A stretch of DNA of 64,000 nucleotides from 2-02-FULL-47-50 sp964479045 (lineage in GTDB: Bacteria; Pseudomonadota; Gammaproteobacteria; Eutrophobiales; Eutrophobiaceae): assembly GCA_964479045.1 (NCBI GenBank), contig CAYZJI010000003.1, positions 172,835 through 236,834 on the forward strand, read 5' to 3'. Numbering within the stretch: the first letter of the stretch is position 1; each line of letters begins with the position of its first letter. The position numbers and the translations under genes are program-made. Shown one piece after another: positions 25,384 to 34,803 of this stretch. Below the pieces are notes generated by a model. It saw nothing but the letters and a program-made list of their open reading frames with translations, did no database searches and was not told where the DNA came from.

Positions 25384-27081
25384 TCAGCGGACTTCGACAA
25401 TTTCGGTGGAGACGATATTCTCCATCGGCGGTTGTACGAAGTGGCCCAGCACATAATCCACACCGGCACTGGCCGACAATGCGAGATATTCACCACTGTC
25501 GATCTTGCTGGCGACGGTCTGTGATTTGTGTTCATGCACCAGATCAACAATCTTCTGGATCTGATCCATGGGCATTTTTTCAGCACCGGCATGTTCCGGT
25601 GAGAAAATCACGAAATCAAACTTGTCCTGTTGCAGGCACTTTTCGAGAGTCGCGCGATCTGTGACACCAATAAGGGCGATGGCAGCACCCAGCTTGACGC
25701 GCAGTTTATTGAACTGCAGTTTGGCCTGACGACTGTTGTTGATGTAATCGTTGACCTTGATTTCAAAAATCAGCGATCGGCCTATGTCCGGAATCTTGAC
25801 GAATTCCACTACCCTGTTCACCCAGTCAGTCAGTTCCTTGTCATTAATTGATTGTACCGACATCGGTATCAGCAAACCGAGTCTGATATCCCGTTCACTT
25901 TTAAGTTTCGCCAGTTCCCCTGCGCAATAACGGATGATCCAGCGGTCGAGCTTTTTCAACGAGTTGGTTTTTTCCAGTACCGGCAGAAATTTCTTGGGTT
26001 CAAGAATATTCCGGTCGGCATCAAAAATATTCACACGTATCTGGTAGATTTCCCGAAAGTCCTTGTTGGCCTGACCGGAGACCAGCACCAGAGACTGGAA
26101 CAGCATTTTGATCCGGTCTTCTTTTATGGCGTTATTAATTTCCTTGCTTAAGGCCATTTCATAATCGGCCAGCGTATTCACGGCAGATTGTACGCCCTCC
26201 ATCACATACGCATTTCCTTCAATGTCACGGGCCCGGCGGCAGGCACTTTCCACCTTGGAGAGCAGTAAACCAATGTCCATCCTGTCTTCATTGATGCACA
26301 ACACGCCAACATTGATGGAAAATCCGAGGGGCTTGTTGTCATGCGTGTAGGGCGTGGTACTGAATTTATCGCAGAGCGTTTGGGCAAAAGTTTCGGCTCT
26401 GGCGGCATCAAGGTTTTCCAGCAGCAAGCCGGAAGTTGAATCCGATATGCGCGTCATGCGCCCGTTCAGGCCGGATGTTTTGATGTGGCTGGAAATGATT
26501 TCGCTTACAAAACTGGCGAACTTGTCGGCCCCGAATATCCCCAGCGAATCAGACAACGCCTGGTATTTGTCGACCTCGATCAGGAAAATGACATCATTCT
26601 TTTTGACTTGTTTCAGTGATTCAAAAAACATTTCCTTGTTGTAGAGGTGGACCTGGATTTTCTGGGTATTGGCCTGAGATTTGTCCTGCTTGTATTTTTC
26701 CAGCGCAATATTGATGGAATCGACCAGCAGGCCCTTGGTGAGTCCCACCTTGCGCAGGAAGCTTTGTGCGCCGAAACGCATGGCATTGACGACCAGTTCT
26801 TCATTGTCCTGTGCCGTCAGCATGATGGTAGGAGGAAAATCAAGTGAGGTTTTGTACTGGCGCAACCATTCCAGACCGTTCTCGCCGTTGCCGAGATCAT
26901 AGTCCAGGATCAGCAGATCATAGTGTCCCCACGGAAAGGTTTCCGGCGGCCGTCCCCGGGCCGGATCGTATTCTTCCACATGGGCATCCGGGCAGGCTTT
27001 TTTGAAGAACGTGATCAACAGTTGCCGGTAGTCAGCCGAGTCATCAATGATAAGCAGATTATTGATAGCAGGTACGGACAT
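25384..27081 (-). CDS. Response regulator with degenerate GGDEF and EAL domains (FimX-like)
   Basis: A 565-residue cytoplasmic protein in three parts. Residues 1-130 are a receiver domain: LLIIDDSADY, the phospho-acceptor Asp in LILDYDLG, MLTAQD, and the lysine in FLRKVG. Residues about 150-310 look like a GGDEF domain, but the GGDEF loop is replaced by an STSGLLLEN-like segment. Residues about 325-565 are EAL-like, but the EAL position reads like QIR and the usual metal ligands are altered. It is therefore probably a c-di-GMP binding or signalling protein without cyclase or phosphodiesterase activity, as known for FimX and related proteins. No histidine kinase gene is adjacent. Confidence 0.82.
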   Translation of the reverse strand: MSVPAINNLLIIDDSADYRQLLITFFKKACPDAHVEEYDPARGRPPETFPWGHYDLLILDYDLGNGENGLEWLRQYKTSLDFPPTIMLTAQDNEELVVNAMRFGAQSFLRKVGLTKGLLVDSINIALEKYKQDKSQANTQKIQVHLYNKEMFFESLKQVKKNDVIFLIEVDKYQALSDSLGIFGADKFASFVSEIISSHIKTSGLNGRMTRISDSTSGLLLENLDAARAETFAQTLCDKFSTTPYTHDNKPLGFSINVGVLCINEDRMDIGLLLSKVESACRRARDIEGNAYVMEGVQSAVNTLADYEMALSKEINNAIKEDRIKMLFQSLVLVSGQANKDFREIYQIRVNIFDADRNILEPKKFLPVLEKTNSLKKLDRWIIRYCAGELAKLKSERDIRLGLLIPMSVQSINDKELTDWVNRVVEFVKIPDIGRSLIFEIKVNDYINNSRQAKLQFNKLRVKLGAAIALIGVTDRATLEKCLQQDKFDFVIFSPEHAGAEKMPMDQIQKIVDLVHEHKSQTVASKIDSGEYLALSASAGVDYVLGHFVQPPMENIVSTEIVEVR

Positions 27082-27195
27082 CAGGCAATTGTAGTTATAG
27101 TTATACCCTTGAAATCAGATACATATATCCGGGATTTCGATAAAAGCCCGAGTATATCGCATCACCCGCTAACTTAGCAGTCCTTGAAAGGGAAC

Positions 27196-28197
27196 TTAGT
27201 CAGGGTCTGAGCACAATTCGACAGAAATTTTTCCACTGGCACCGGGTACCTCGCGAACCAGTCGGGGCACAAGGTATCCGGGCAGCTTTTTATGCAGTTC
27301 GTTCACGATGTATTGTGCATGTGGCTCATCGACATGAAAATGTGTGGCGCCGGCAACCGGATCCAGCATGTGCAGATAATAGGGAATGACTCCACATTCA
27401 AACAGCCGCTCGCTGAGATGCAACAAACTCTCGACACTGTCATTTACACCCCGCAACAATACGGATTGATTCAATAGAGGTATGCCGGAAAGACGCAAAC
27501 GGGATATTGCTGTACGGGCTGCTTCACCAAGTTCATTGGCATGATTAACATGAACGACAACCACCGGACTCAGCCGGCTGGCCGTCAGCCATTCAAGCAA
27601 CTCATCTGTAATTCTCTCCGGCAGCACGACCGGTATGCGGGTATGGATGCGCAGGCGCTTCAGATGGGGTATGGCATCAAGGGCCCGGGCCAACCGGCCC
27701 AAACGATCATCCGGCAGGGTCAAGGGATCGCCGCCACTTAATATAACTTCCGTAATTGTCAGATCGGCTCGGATATATTCCAGTGCCTGTTGCCACTGAT
27801 CCGGGGCCGGATTGGCTTCGTTGTAGGGAAAATGGCGGCGGAAACAATAACGGCAATGTACGGCACAGGCGCCGGTAACCACCAGCAGGACCCGGCCCTG
27901 ATATTTATGCAGCAGCCCCGGAACGGGTTGCGTGGCCCGTTCATCCAGTGGATCAGGGCTGAATCCGGATTGGGGTATGTCCTCATCGGCATGGGGAAAT
28001 ATCTGTCGCAAAACAGGATCGTGCGAATTTCCAGTCTCGATACGTTCCCGTAAGGTACGGGTCACCCGCAACGGAAAAGACTCCAGGCCGCTAACGGCAA
28101 GAGGCAGGGCGGTCTCAGGCAGGCCGATTTCTTTCAGTAAAGACGCGGGTGTAACTTTCGCATCGCGTAAATCCGCCCGCCAATTTGTATGCTGCAT
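27196..28197 (-). CDS. epmB: EF-P beta-lysylation enzyme (lysine 2,3-aminomutase EpmB)
   Basis: A radical SAM enzyme that converts L-alpha-lysine to R-beta-lysine for attachment to elongation factor P. The radical SAM cluster motif is CAVHCRYCFRRHF, followed by ILSGGDPL and the HTRIPVVLP and NQSVLLRGVND blocks of the EpmB/KamA family. At 333 residues it has the short length typical of EpmB and lacks the longer termini of catabolic KamA. It is divergent from efp, with epmA after efp, which gives the complete modification cluster. A short gap of about 70 bases should hold both promoters. Confidence 0.96.
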   Translation of the reverse strand: MQHTNWRADLRDAKVTPASLLKEIGLPETALPLAVSGLESFPLRVTRTLRERIETGNSHDPVLRQIFPHADEDIPQSGFSPDPLDERATQPVPGLLHKYQGRVLLVVTGACAVHCRYCFRRHFPYNEANPAPDQWQQALEYIRADLTITEVILSGGDPLTLPDDRLGRLARALDAIPHLKRLRIHTRIPVVLPERITDELLEWLTASRLSPVVVVHVNHANELGEAARTAISRLRLSGIPLLNQSVLLRGVNDSVESLLHLSERLFECGVIPYYLHMLDPVAGATHFHVDEPHAQYIVNELHKKLPGYLVPRLVREVPGASGKISVELCSDPD

Positions 28198-28265
28198 AAA
28201 ACCTTGTTTTCAATGTATGATACGCGACTTTATTCATCATAATGAATTAAGTAGCAGAGGGAAAT

Positions 28266-28829
28266 ATGGGTACTTTCAGCACCAATGAATTCAAGGCCGG
28301 ACTCAAGGTCATGCTTGACAATGATCCGTGTGCCATCATGACCAATGAATATGTCAAACCGGGCAAGGGCCAGGCGTTTAATCGTGTGAAACTGCGCAAT
28401 CTCAAGACCGGCCGTGTGATTGAACGTACGTTCAAGTCCGGCGACAGTCTCGAAGCTGCCGACGTTGTTGATCTGGACGTCCAGTACCTGTACTCCGATG
28501 GTGAATTCTGGCACTTCATGAACCAGGAGACCTTCGAGCAGTATATGGCCGACGCCAAGGCCATGGGCGATGCTACCCAGTGGCTGAAAGGCGAGGAAGA
28601 GTGCACGATTACCCTGTGGAATGGTTCACCGTTGACTGTGAATGCTCCAAATTTTGTCATCCTCGAGATCAAAGAAACTGATCCAGGTATACGGGGTGAT
28701 ACGGCCACCGGTGGTTCCAAGCCAGCCACGATGGAAACCGGAGCTGTGGTGAAAGTGCCCTTGTTTGTAAACCAGGGCGAAAAAATACGGATAGACACGC
28801 GGACCGGCGAATACATGAGCCGTGCATAA
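28266..28829 (+). CDS. efp: Translation elongation factor P
   Basis: A 187-residue EF-P that enters the ribosome between the P and E sites and relieves stalling at polyproline runs. The acceptor lysine is K34 in YVKPGKGQAFN, the site that receives beta-lysine in gammaproteobacteria. The three beta-barrel domains are present and the C-terminus ends with IRIDTRTGEYMSR, as usual. The neighbours epmB (divergent) and epmA (35 bases downstream) code for the modification enzymes, so beta-lysylation is expected; the EpmC hydroxylase is not in the window. Confidence 0.97.
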   Translation: MGTFSTNEFKAGLKVMLDNDPCAIMTNEYVKPGKGQAFNRVKLRNLKTGRVIERTFKSGDSLEAADVVDLDVQYLYSDGEFWHFMNQETFEQYMADAKAMGDATQWLKGEEECTITLWNGSPLTVNAPNFVILEIKETDPGIRGDTATGGSKPATMETGAVVKVPLFVNQGEKIRIDTRTGEYMSRA

Positions 28830-28864
28830 ACTCAAAACGACTTCGCCAGTACTACTCGCATTAA

Positions 28865-29827
28865 ATGTCAGATAAAGATTGGCAACCTTCAGCATCACTT
28901 CAGATGCTGAAGGCGCGTGCTGATCTGTTGAGCACTGTCCGTGCGTTCATGGCGGACAAAAATATCCTCGAAGTCGAAACCCCTGTTTTGTGTTCCGCCG
29001 CCGTTACTGATCCGAATCTTGAAAGTCTTACAACGCAATTGCATCATCCGGCCCGGACAGCCCCACAATCTTTTTATCTGCACACTTCTCCTGAATATGC
29101 CATGAAGCGGCTGCTGGTAGCCGGCAGTGGTCCGATCTATCAAATCGTCCATGTGTTCCGGGATGATGAAGCCGGGCGTCTGCATAATCCTGAATTCACC
29201 ATGCTGGAGTGGTACCGGCCGGGGTTTGATCACCACCAGTTGATGGATGAACTGGATCAACTCCTGCAAATGCTGAGTTTCAAAACTGCGCACAAACAAA
29301 CGTATGCCAGTGCGTTTAGCTCAGCGGTGGGTGTCGATCCGCATACGGCGGAAATACCTGCCTTGCAGCAGCTTGCAATCAAGCATGGATTGAGCAGCCC
29401 GCTGGAAAATCGATCCGCATTACTGGATTTTATTTTCAGCCATTGCATAGCCGATAAACTGGGGCATGAACAGCCGGAATTCATTTATGACTATCCGGCC
29501 TGTCAGGCCGCGCTTTCCAGAATTACCAACACACAACCGCCGGTCGCAGAACGTTTTGAGTTGTTTATCAACGGCATGGAAATCGCCAATGGGTTTCATG
29601 AATTGACGGATGCGGCTGAACAACGGGCGCGTTTTCATCAGGACAATGAACAGCGCCGCCTGTCCGGCAAACCGGTGCATGCACTCGATGAACGTTTTCT
29701 CGCGGCGCTGGAACAGGGTTTGCCATCCTGCGCGGGTGTAGCGCTCGGCCTGGATCGCTTATTGATGGCCATCACCGGCAGCCAGGACATCCGGCAAATG
29801 ATGGCATTCACGATAGATCGGATCTGA
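28865..29827 (+). CDS. epmA: EF-P lysine ligase EpmA (PoxA/GenX)
   Basis: A class II aminoacyl-tRNA synthetase-like protein that attaches beta-lysine to K34 of EF-P. It corresponds to the catalytic core of lysyl-tRNA synthetase without the anticodon-binding domain, about 320 residues. Motif 1 lies near EVETPVL, motif 2 is the FRDDEAGRLHNPEFTMLEW stretch, and motif 3 is GVALGLDRLLM. It follows efp on the same strand. The stop TGA is directly followed by the ATG of the DinG-family helicase with no gap, so the two are probably co-translated. Confidence 0.97.
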   Translation: MSDKDWQPSASLQMLKARADLLSTVRAFMADKNILEVETPVLCSAAVTDPNLESLTTQLHHPARTAPQSFYLHTSPEYAMKRLLVAGSGPIYQIVHVFRDDEAGRLHNPEFTMLEWYRPGFDHHQLMDELDQLLQMLSFKTAHKQTYASAFSSAVGVDPHTAEIPALQQLAIKHGLSSPLENRSALLDFIFSHCIADKLGHEQPEFIYDYPACQAALSRITNTQPPVAERFELFINGMEIANGFHELTDAAEQRARFHQDNEQRRLSGKPVHALDERFLAALEQGLPSCAGVALGLDRLLMAITGSQDIRQMMAFTIDRI

Positions 29828-31771
29828 ATGTCATCCATAGTCGCATCACTACACGATACAGCCGAGGTGTTTGCCGAAGACGGCCCGCTGGCGGAAACGC
29901 TGGAGCAGTACACCGTTCGTTCCGAACAACAGGAGATGGCTGAAGCCATTGCAAAAGCCCTGTACAGTGACGAATCGCTGGTGTGTGAGGCCGGCACCGG
30001 CACCGGCAAAACCTTTGCTTATCTGGTACCGGCCATCCTCAGTGGCAAAAAGATCATTATTTCCACCGGCACCAAACATCTGCAGGACCAGTTATTTCAC
30101 AAGGATTTGCCGGTGATTTGCCATGCGCTCGGGCAACCGGTCAAACTCGCCTTGCTCAAGGGACGTTCCAATTATCTTTGCCAGCACCGGTTGATTGAAT
30201 ATGAAAAGGACGGCCGCTTTCACAGCAAGAAAACCCATGATGAGTTGAACAGGATCCGTACCTGGTTATCACAAACCTCATCCGGCGATCTATCAGAGCT
30301 GACCGCACTGCCGGAAAATTCGTCCGTTTATCCGACCGTGACCTCCACGGCAGAAAATTGTCTGGGTCAGGAGTGTGATTACTTTGAAGAGTGTTTTGTA
30401 TTCAAGGCCCGGCGCCGCGCGGTCGAAGCGACACTGGTTGTCGTCAATCATCATTTGTTGCTTGCAGATTTGGCGCTGCGTGAAACCGGATTTGGTGAAG
30501 TGCTGCCCAAAGCTGAAGTCATCATTTTTGATGAAGCGCATCAGTTGCCCGAACTGGCGGCAGAATTTTTCAGCAGTACGCTGAGTAGCCGGCGTTTTCT
30601 GGAATTGCTGAATGACAGTCGTGTGGCTTGCCATAATGATGCCGGTGACGTGCCGGGTTTGACGGAAATCCTCGACCAGCTGCAAACCGGAATACCGAAA
30701 TTCCGTTCGCTGTTGAGTCTCAACGATGCACGTGTGGCTTGGAATGAGCTTAACCGCGATGAAAAAGTCATTGCCGGGATGCAGGCATTGACGGCTGCTG
30801 TGAACACACTGGAACAGGCACTGGACAAACTGTCCGTGCGTTCCAAAGCGCTGGAAAACTGCTGGCGGCGTGCCGGAGAGTTGTCAGCCATGCTGGCGAA
30901 CTTTCAGGAACGTGAGAGCGAAGAATTCGTGCAATGGGTGGAAACCCGCGGCCATGGATTTTTTCTGCATCAAACTCCGTTGGATATCTCGGCAATATTC
31001 CAGCAACGCCTCGCCCAGCACGAGTGTGAATGTATTTATACCTCCGCCACGCTGGCCGTGGGCGAAGACTTCAGTCATTTTTCCGCACAGTTGGGATTAA
31101 ATGATGTGGCAGCGCATGTCTGGCCGAGCCCGTTTAATTACCGGGAACAGGCGCTGTTATATTTACCGGAGGACATGCCCGATCCGCGCGAGCCGGTATA
31201 TACCGCCGCCGTCATCAACGCGGCCTTGCCGGTAATCAAAGCCAGCCGGGGACATGCGTTCATATTATTTACCAGTCACCGTGCTCTTCAGGAAGGCGCA
31301 AAATTGATAAAAGGTCAGACCGATTATCCGGTACTGGTGCAGGGTGATGCGCCGCGTACTGAATTACTGGAAACGTTCAGAAAAACAAAACATGCCATCC
31401 TGCTGGGCACCAGCAGTTTCTGGGAAGGTGTGGATGTAAAAGGTGAAGCGTTGTCCTGCGTAATCATCGACAAACTGCCGTTTGCACCACCTGATGATCC
31501 GGTGTTTCAGGCACGGGCGCGCAAGATGGAAGAGCAGGGCATCAATCCGTTCATGGATTATCAGGTGCCACAGGCGGTCATCACGCTCAAGCAGGGTACT
31601 GGTCGCCTGATCCGCGACAGCCATGATTATGGTGTGCTGATGATTTGCGATCCGCGTCTGCTGTCAAAACCGTATGGCAAGAAATTCCTGAACAGCCTGC
31701 CGAAGATGAATGTCACACGCGATATTAAAGATGTGGAAAGTTTTTATGAGGCACGCCAAACAGGCAATTAA
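29828..31771 (+). CDS. yoaA: DinG/YoaA-family ATP-dependent DNA helicase
   Basis: An XPD-like superfamily 2 helicase of 647 residues, expected to carry a [4Fe-4S] cluster. Walker A is AGTGTGKT, the Walker B box is IIFDEAHQL, and cysteines in NYLCQHR and in the NCLGQECDYFEECF stretch are the candidate cluster ligands. The C-terminal helicase half has GTSSFWEGVDVKGE and QGTGRLIRD (motif VI). In E. coli YoaA helps tolerate DNA damage and interacts with a polymerase III subunit. The gene starts directly at the epmA stop. A block of palindromic repeats follows the stop codon. Confidence 0.94.
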   Translation: MSSIVASLHDTAEVFAEDGPLAETLEQYTVRSEQQEMAEAIAKALYSDESLVCEAGTGTGKTFAYLVPAILSGKKIIISTGTKHLQDQLFHKDLPVICHALGQPVKLALLKGRSNYLCQHRLIEYEKDGRFHSKKTHDELNRIRTWLSQTSSGDLSELTALPENSSVYPTVTSTAENCLGQECDYFEECFVFKARRRAVEATLVVVNHHLLLADLALRETGFGEVLPKAEVIIFDEAHQLPELAAEFFSSTLSSRRFLELLNDSRVACHNDAGDVPGLTEILDQLQTGIPKFRSLLSLNDARVAWNELNRDEKVIAGMQALTAAVNTLEQALDKLSVRSKALENCWRRAGELSAMLANFQERESEEFVQWVETRGHGFFLHQTPLDISAIFQQRLAQHECECIYTSATLAVGEDFSHFSAQLGLNDVAAHVWPSPFNYREQALLYLPEDMPDPREPVYTAAVINAALPVIKASRGHAFILFTSHRALQEGAKLIKGQTDYPVLVQGDAPRTELLETFRKTKHAILLGTSSFWEGVDVKGEALSCVIIDKLPFAPPDDPVFQARARKMEEQGINPFMDYQVPQAVITLKQGTGRLIRDSHDYGVLMICDPRLLSKPYGKKFLNSLPKMNVTRDIKDVESFYEARQTGN

Positions 31772-31799
31772 AAAAGGCTAATTTGTGTATATGCGTTTT

Positions 31800-31945
31800 A
31801 TTTGGATTCCGGGTTACGCTTGTGCGTCCCCGGAATGACGAGTCGGTCCGTCATTGCAGGTTATGCTCTCGCGTCCCCGCATTAGCAAATTGCCCCGTCA
31901 TTCCGGCCTCGTGCCTCAAAGCACGAGAGCCGGAATCCAGATGAA
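31800..31945. repeat. Cluster of REP-like palindromes
   Basis: Two palindromes. The first is ATTCCGGG (31806-31813) with CCCGGAAT (31829-31836). The second is ATTCCGGC plus CTCGTGC (31900-31914), a CTCAAA loop, then GCACGAG and GCCGGAAT (31921-31936), a 15-bp stem with one bulged base. The rest of the gap between the helicase and O-methyltransferase genes holds nothing else that I can identify. The hairpins may act as terminators for both convergent genes. Confidence 0.8.
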
Positions 31946-31983
31946 ATAATATCTTTTAATAACAGTTTGAATCAGCTGTTCCA

Positions 31984-32646
31984 TCACAACTTTATCGCCA
32001 GCGTTAATCCATCCGCAACCGTCAACACACTGATCTTCACCCGTTTGTCCCTATATAGTTTTTTGTTGAATTTCCGGATGGCCACCGTATCCCGATCTTT
32101 GTTTTTGGGATCAGCGGGCTTCCCGGACCAGAGGACGTTATCGATCGCAATCAACCCGCCTTTACGAATGAGTTTGAGCGCGCGTTCGTAGTAGTCTGGG
32201 TATTCAGGTTTGTCCGCGTCGATAAATACAAAATCATATTTTCCGGCTTCCCCTTTTTTGATCAGGCTGTCCAGTGTCTGGATCGCCGGCGCGAGGATTA
32301 ATCTGATTTTTTTGTCCACGCCCGCTTTTTTCCAGTATTTGCGGGCAATGTCGGTATATTCCTTGTTCACATCACAGGCGATAATGCGGCCATCTTTGGG
32401 CAAGGCTTGTGCCATGCATAATGAACTGTAACCGGTGAATACACCCACTTCAATAATCTTCTTCGCCCCCATCATTTGTACCAGCAGGGCCATGAATTGC
32501 CCTTGATCCGGCGCAATCTGCATGGTCGCCATGCGGTGTTTTGCCGTTACCCGGCGTAACTCTCGTTGCACCGGGGTTTCTTTCAGCGAAACCGAGAGTA
32601 GGTAGTCGTAGAGCTTGTCCGTGATGGTGATGGTTTTACGTGTCAT
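31984..32646 (-). CDS. SAM-dependent O-methyltransferase (caffeoyl-CoA type)
   Basis: A 220-residue class I methyltransferase of the O-methyltransferase 3 family. The SAM-binding loop is IIEVGVFTGYSSL, the acidic strand is IIACDVN, and the metal-associated FIDADKPEYPDYYE and GLIAIDNVLWSG segments are conserved. Plant homologues methylate caffeoyl-CoA; in bacteria the substrate is usually unknown, so the name should not be taken as function. It is divergent from cpdA with a gap of only 20 bases. Confidence 0.93.
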   Translation of the reverse strand: MTRKTITITDKLYDYLLSVSLKETPVQRELRRVTAKHRMATMQIAPDQGQFMALLVQMMGAKKIIEVGVFTGYSSLCMAQALPKDGRIIACDVNKEYTDIARKYWKKAGVDKKIRLILAPAIQTLDSLIKKGEAGKYDFVFIDADKPEYPDYYERALKLIRKGGLIAIDNVLWSGKPADPKNKDRDTVAIRKFNKKLYRDKRVKISVLTVADGLTLAIKL

Positions 32647-32666
32647 GGTTCTATTAAAATGGTGAT

Positions 32667-33449
32667 ATGAATCCGGTGAAATTATTACAGCGTCATTCCG
32701 ATTATATCGAACTCATCCAGATTACGGATACCCATCTGTTTTCCAGACCGGAAACGACGTTCGACGGGATTGATACCGCACAATCATTGCAACAGGTTTT
32801 GGACCACGCCCGTCAGACTCACTGGCCGCCGGATGCCATACTGGTGACGGGCGATCTGGTGCATGATCCGGAGGCGAAGGCTTACGAACGTTTGCTGAAA
32901 ATCCTGAAGACCACGGACAAGTCAACCTTCTGCATCCCCGGTAATCATGATGATCCGGCGCTGATGCATCAGCATCTGAATCAAGCGAATGTCAGCACCA
33001 CAAAAATAATTCAATTCAATCGCTGGGCAGTCATCATGCTGGATACCTGGCTGCCCGGCACACATGCCGGAGCCTTGAGCGCAGATGAACTGACATTCCT
33101 TGACCAGCAATTAAAAGCAAACCACGACAAACATATCCTGCTTTGTCTGCATCATTCTCCGGTTTCCGTTAACAGTCCATGGATGGATAAAATGCCTCTG
33201 CAGAATCCTGCGGAGCTATTTGCCATTATCGATCACTATCCACATGTGAAGGCGATCCTGTGGGGGCATGTACACCACGAATTCAGCACCTTGCATAACA
33301 ACGTACAGCTTATGGCTGCACCATCAACCTGTGTCCAGTTTGCACCCAAAGCCGAGCGTTACACCAAAGATGATCTCACGGCGGGTTACCGTTACTTGAA
33401 GCTGTATAATGATGGGAGAATAGATACAGAGATTGTGCGTATTGCATAA
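32667..33449 (+). CDS. cpdA: 3',5'-cyclic-AMP phosphodiesterase
   Basis: A calcineurin-like metallophosphoesterase of 260 residues that hydrolyses cAMP to AMP. All five metal-site motifs are visible: ITDTHLF, VTGDLVHD, GNHDDP, LCLHHSPV and WGHVHHEF. Length and order match the CpdA/Icc family. No adenylate cyclase or crp gene lies nearby. A REP-like palindrome follows the stop codon before the convergent Sel1 gene. Confidence 0.95.
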   Translation: MNPVKLLQRHSDYIELIQITDTHLFSRPETTFDGIDTAQSLQQVLDHARQTHWPPDAILVTGDLVHDPEAKAYERLLKILKTTDKSTFCIPGNHDDPALMHQHLNQANVSTTKIIQFNRWAVIMLDTWLPGTHAGALSADELTFLDQQLKANHDKHILLCLHHSPVSVNSPWMDKMPLQNPAELFAIIDHYPHVKAILWGHVHHEFSTLHNNVQLMAAPSTCVQFAPKAERYTKDDLTAGYRYLKLYNDGRIDTEIVRIA

Positions 33450-33459
33450 ATTTTCCACC

Positions 33460-33485
33460 GTCATTCCGGCGAAAGCCGGAATCCA
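33460..33485. repeat. REP-like palindrome (ATTCCGGC type)
   Basis: ATTCCGGC (33463-33470), GAAA, GCCGGAAT (33475-33482), identical in its core to the unit at 20097-20116. It lies between cpdA and the Sel1 lipoprotein gene, which converge. Confidence 0.85.
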
Positions 33486-33515
33486 GTCAATTTAACTCCG
33501 TACGCAGTACGGACG

Positions 33516-34016
33516 TTAATTCGCTTTCACCTGCGGGTTTACGATATAAGGCTGCGCATCCAGTTCAGCCTGATGTATCTGGTTAGGCAGTAATTTCATT
33601 TCTTCAAACAAAACACTCATTTTCTTCGGTGCCATGGTGTTGCCTTGTATGGCGGCGGCGTAATACCACATATACGCCGTGGAGAAATTCTGCGGCACCG
33701 TCTCGCCGTTCTGATACATCGTGCCGAGGCTCAATTGCGCCGCCGGGTGTCCTTTGGTGGCCGCACACTCAAACCATTCCCGCGCTTTCAGATTGTCCTT
33801 CCTCACAGCCAGACCAAGATAATAATGCAGCCCCAGATAATAACAGGCATCCAGATTTCCCTGTTTTGCCAAAGGCTGCCATTGTGCGAAGGAGTATTCA
33901 TAGTCTCCATCCTTGAAGGCCTGTTCCGGAGTGGATTTACCGCAAGCGGATAAAATCAGACAGATAATGATTATCTTGAGGGGATTATTAATGATGGTGT
34001 GTCCCTGATAATTCAC
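33516..34016 (-). CDS. Sel1-repeat lipoprotein
   Basis: A 166-residue predicted lipoprotein. The signal segment IIIICLILSAC has a lipobox with C25. Two to three Sel1-like (TPR-related) repeats follow: ACYYLGLHYYLGLAV, AREWFECAATKGHPAAQLSLGTMY and AYMWYYAAAIQG. These scaffolds usually mediate protein contacts in the envelope. The GTG at 34016 is chosen because it overlaps the TGA of the upstream membrane protein (GTGA), which implies translational coupling; an ATG at 34040 is inside that gene. It is the last gene of a leftward run of accessory genes. Confidence 0.82.
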   Translation of the reverse strand: MNYQGHTIINNPLKIIIICLILSACGKSTPEQAFKDGDYEYSFAQWQPLAKQGNLDACYYLGLHYYLGLAVRKDNLKAREWFECAATKGHPAAQLSLGTMYQNGETVPQNFSTAYMWYYAAAIQGNTMAPKKMSVLFEEMKLLPNQIHQAELDAQPYIVNPQVKAN

Positions 34017-34402
34017 ACTTTCGAACGCAACAAGAGCCATGCGAGATAGGCAGCGGCGACAACATCATAGGCCAGACAGAAGAGCGGCCACCACAGGGGC
34101 ACGCCCGGATTTTCGATCAAATAGCCGTGGACGAGGTCGAACACGCCATGCGCTGCGAGCGCTGCAACGACCAGCCACAACGAACGCTTGAAACCTGCAA
34201 TGGAAGCACCCAGGAACACAACAATGACCATCAACTCGATCATCAGCACCTGAACGGTGCCGCCCATGACTGCAAACAACGCATAATACGAAGCGATGAC
34301 GATCATCACCGTAGGGTAGAATGCCCGATCCCGATCAAGACCACTGAATGTAGCCAGAAGCCCGACCAAAAGTGCCAGGACCGCTCCAATTAAAAACGCC
34401 AT
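34013..34402 (-). CDS. Small polytopic membrane protein, unknown function
   Basis: A 129-residue protein made almost only of hydrophobic segments: about residues 2-21, 28-45, 50-66, 73-93 and 104-125, so four or five membrane helices. One conserved-looking loop, AHGVFDLVHGYLIENPGVPLWW, carries His, Asp and Pro residues. I do not recognise the family with certainty. It sits in the accessory island between DUF3703 and the Sel1 lipoprotein and is coupled to the latter by a four-base overlap. Whether it belongs to the cassette array is unclear because no attC was found on its left. Confidence 0.75.
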   Translation of the reverse strand: MAFLIGAVLALLVGLLATFSGLDRDRAFYPTVMIVIASYYALFAVMGGTVQVLMIELMVIVVFLGASIAGFKRSLWLVVAALAAHGVFDLVHGYLIENPGVPLWWPLFCLAYDVVAAAYLAWLLLRSKV

Positions 34403-34423
34403 GCCTGCGCCTCCTAATCTCTG

Positions 34424-34789
34424 TTATGCCCGCGGGTCAGGTGGCGCACCACCATCAATAATGCGCTGTAATTCAGGCGCAATGGGCATGCGCTTGAACA
34501 TGTTAACGTTACTGCCGCCAGTGTTCCCGACCGGAACAACTCCGACAGCGGAACCCAAAACACCCAAAGCAATGCGTACGACTTGCCCGAAGGCCGCTAC
34601 GGGCCGTCTTCGCTGCAATTCCAGCTTGAGCATCAGCCAGTGTGATCTGGCGTGGGGCACGATAAAAGCCTGGCCAATGATGTGAGCGCGTTCTATATGA
34701 GCAAAACCCGTCTCCAGGTCACCTCTTGCGATGAACTTCTTGGCCAGGTCGATTTCGTTGTCGAAGGCTACGCTCTGAACAGGATTCAT
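34424..34789 (-). CDS. DUF3703 family protein
   Basis: A 121-residue protein with the marks of DUF3703: AKKFIARGDLETGFAHIERAH, a VPHARSHWLMLK segment and GNTGGSNVNMFKRMPI near the C-terminus. Members are often seen in accessory regions, some with metal-resistance genes; the molecular role is unknown. It lies 14 bases after the DUF1272 gene on the same strand, so the two are likely co-transcribed. It is downstream of attC-1 in the minus-strand direction and could have been the third cassette of the array, but its own attC was not found. Confidence 0.85.
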   Translation of the reverse strand: MNPVQSVAFDNEIDLAKKFIARGDLETGFAHIERAHIIGQAFIVPHARSHWLMLKLELQRRRPVAAFGQVVRIALGVLGSAVGVVPVGNTGGSNVNMFKRMPIAPELQRIIDGGAPPDPRA

Positions 34790-34803
34790 GAACTACTCAC
34801 CAT

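Noticed and set aside
34413..34430. GTTATGC at 34419-34425 as a third attC core
   Set aside because: There is no matching RYYYAAC and no inverted repeat in the 130 bases to its left; the bases form the end of the DUF3703 gene.
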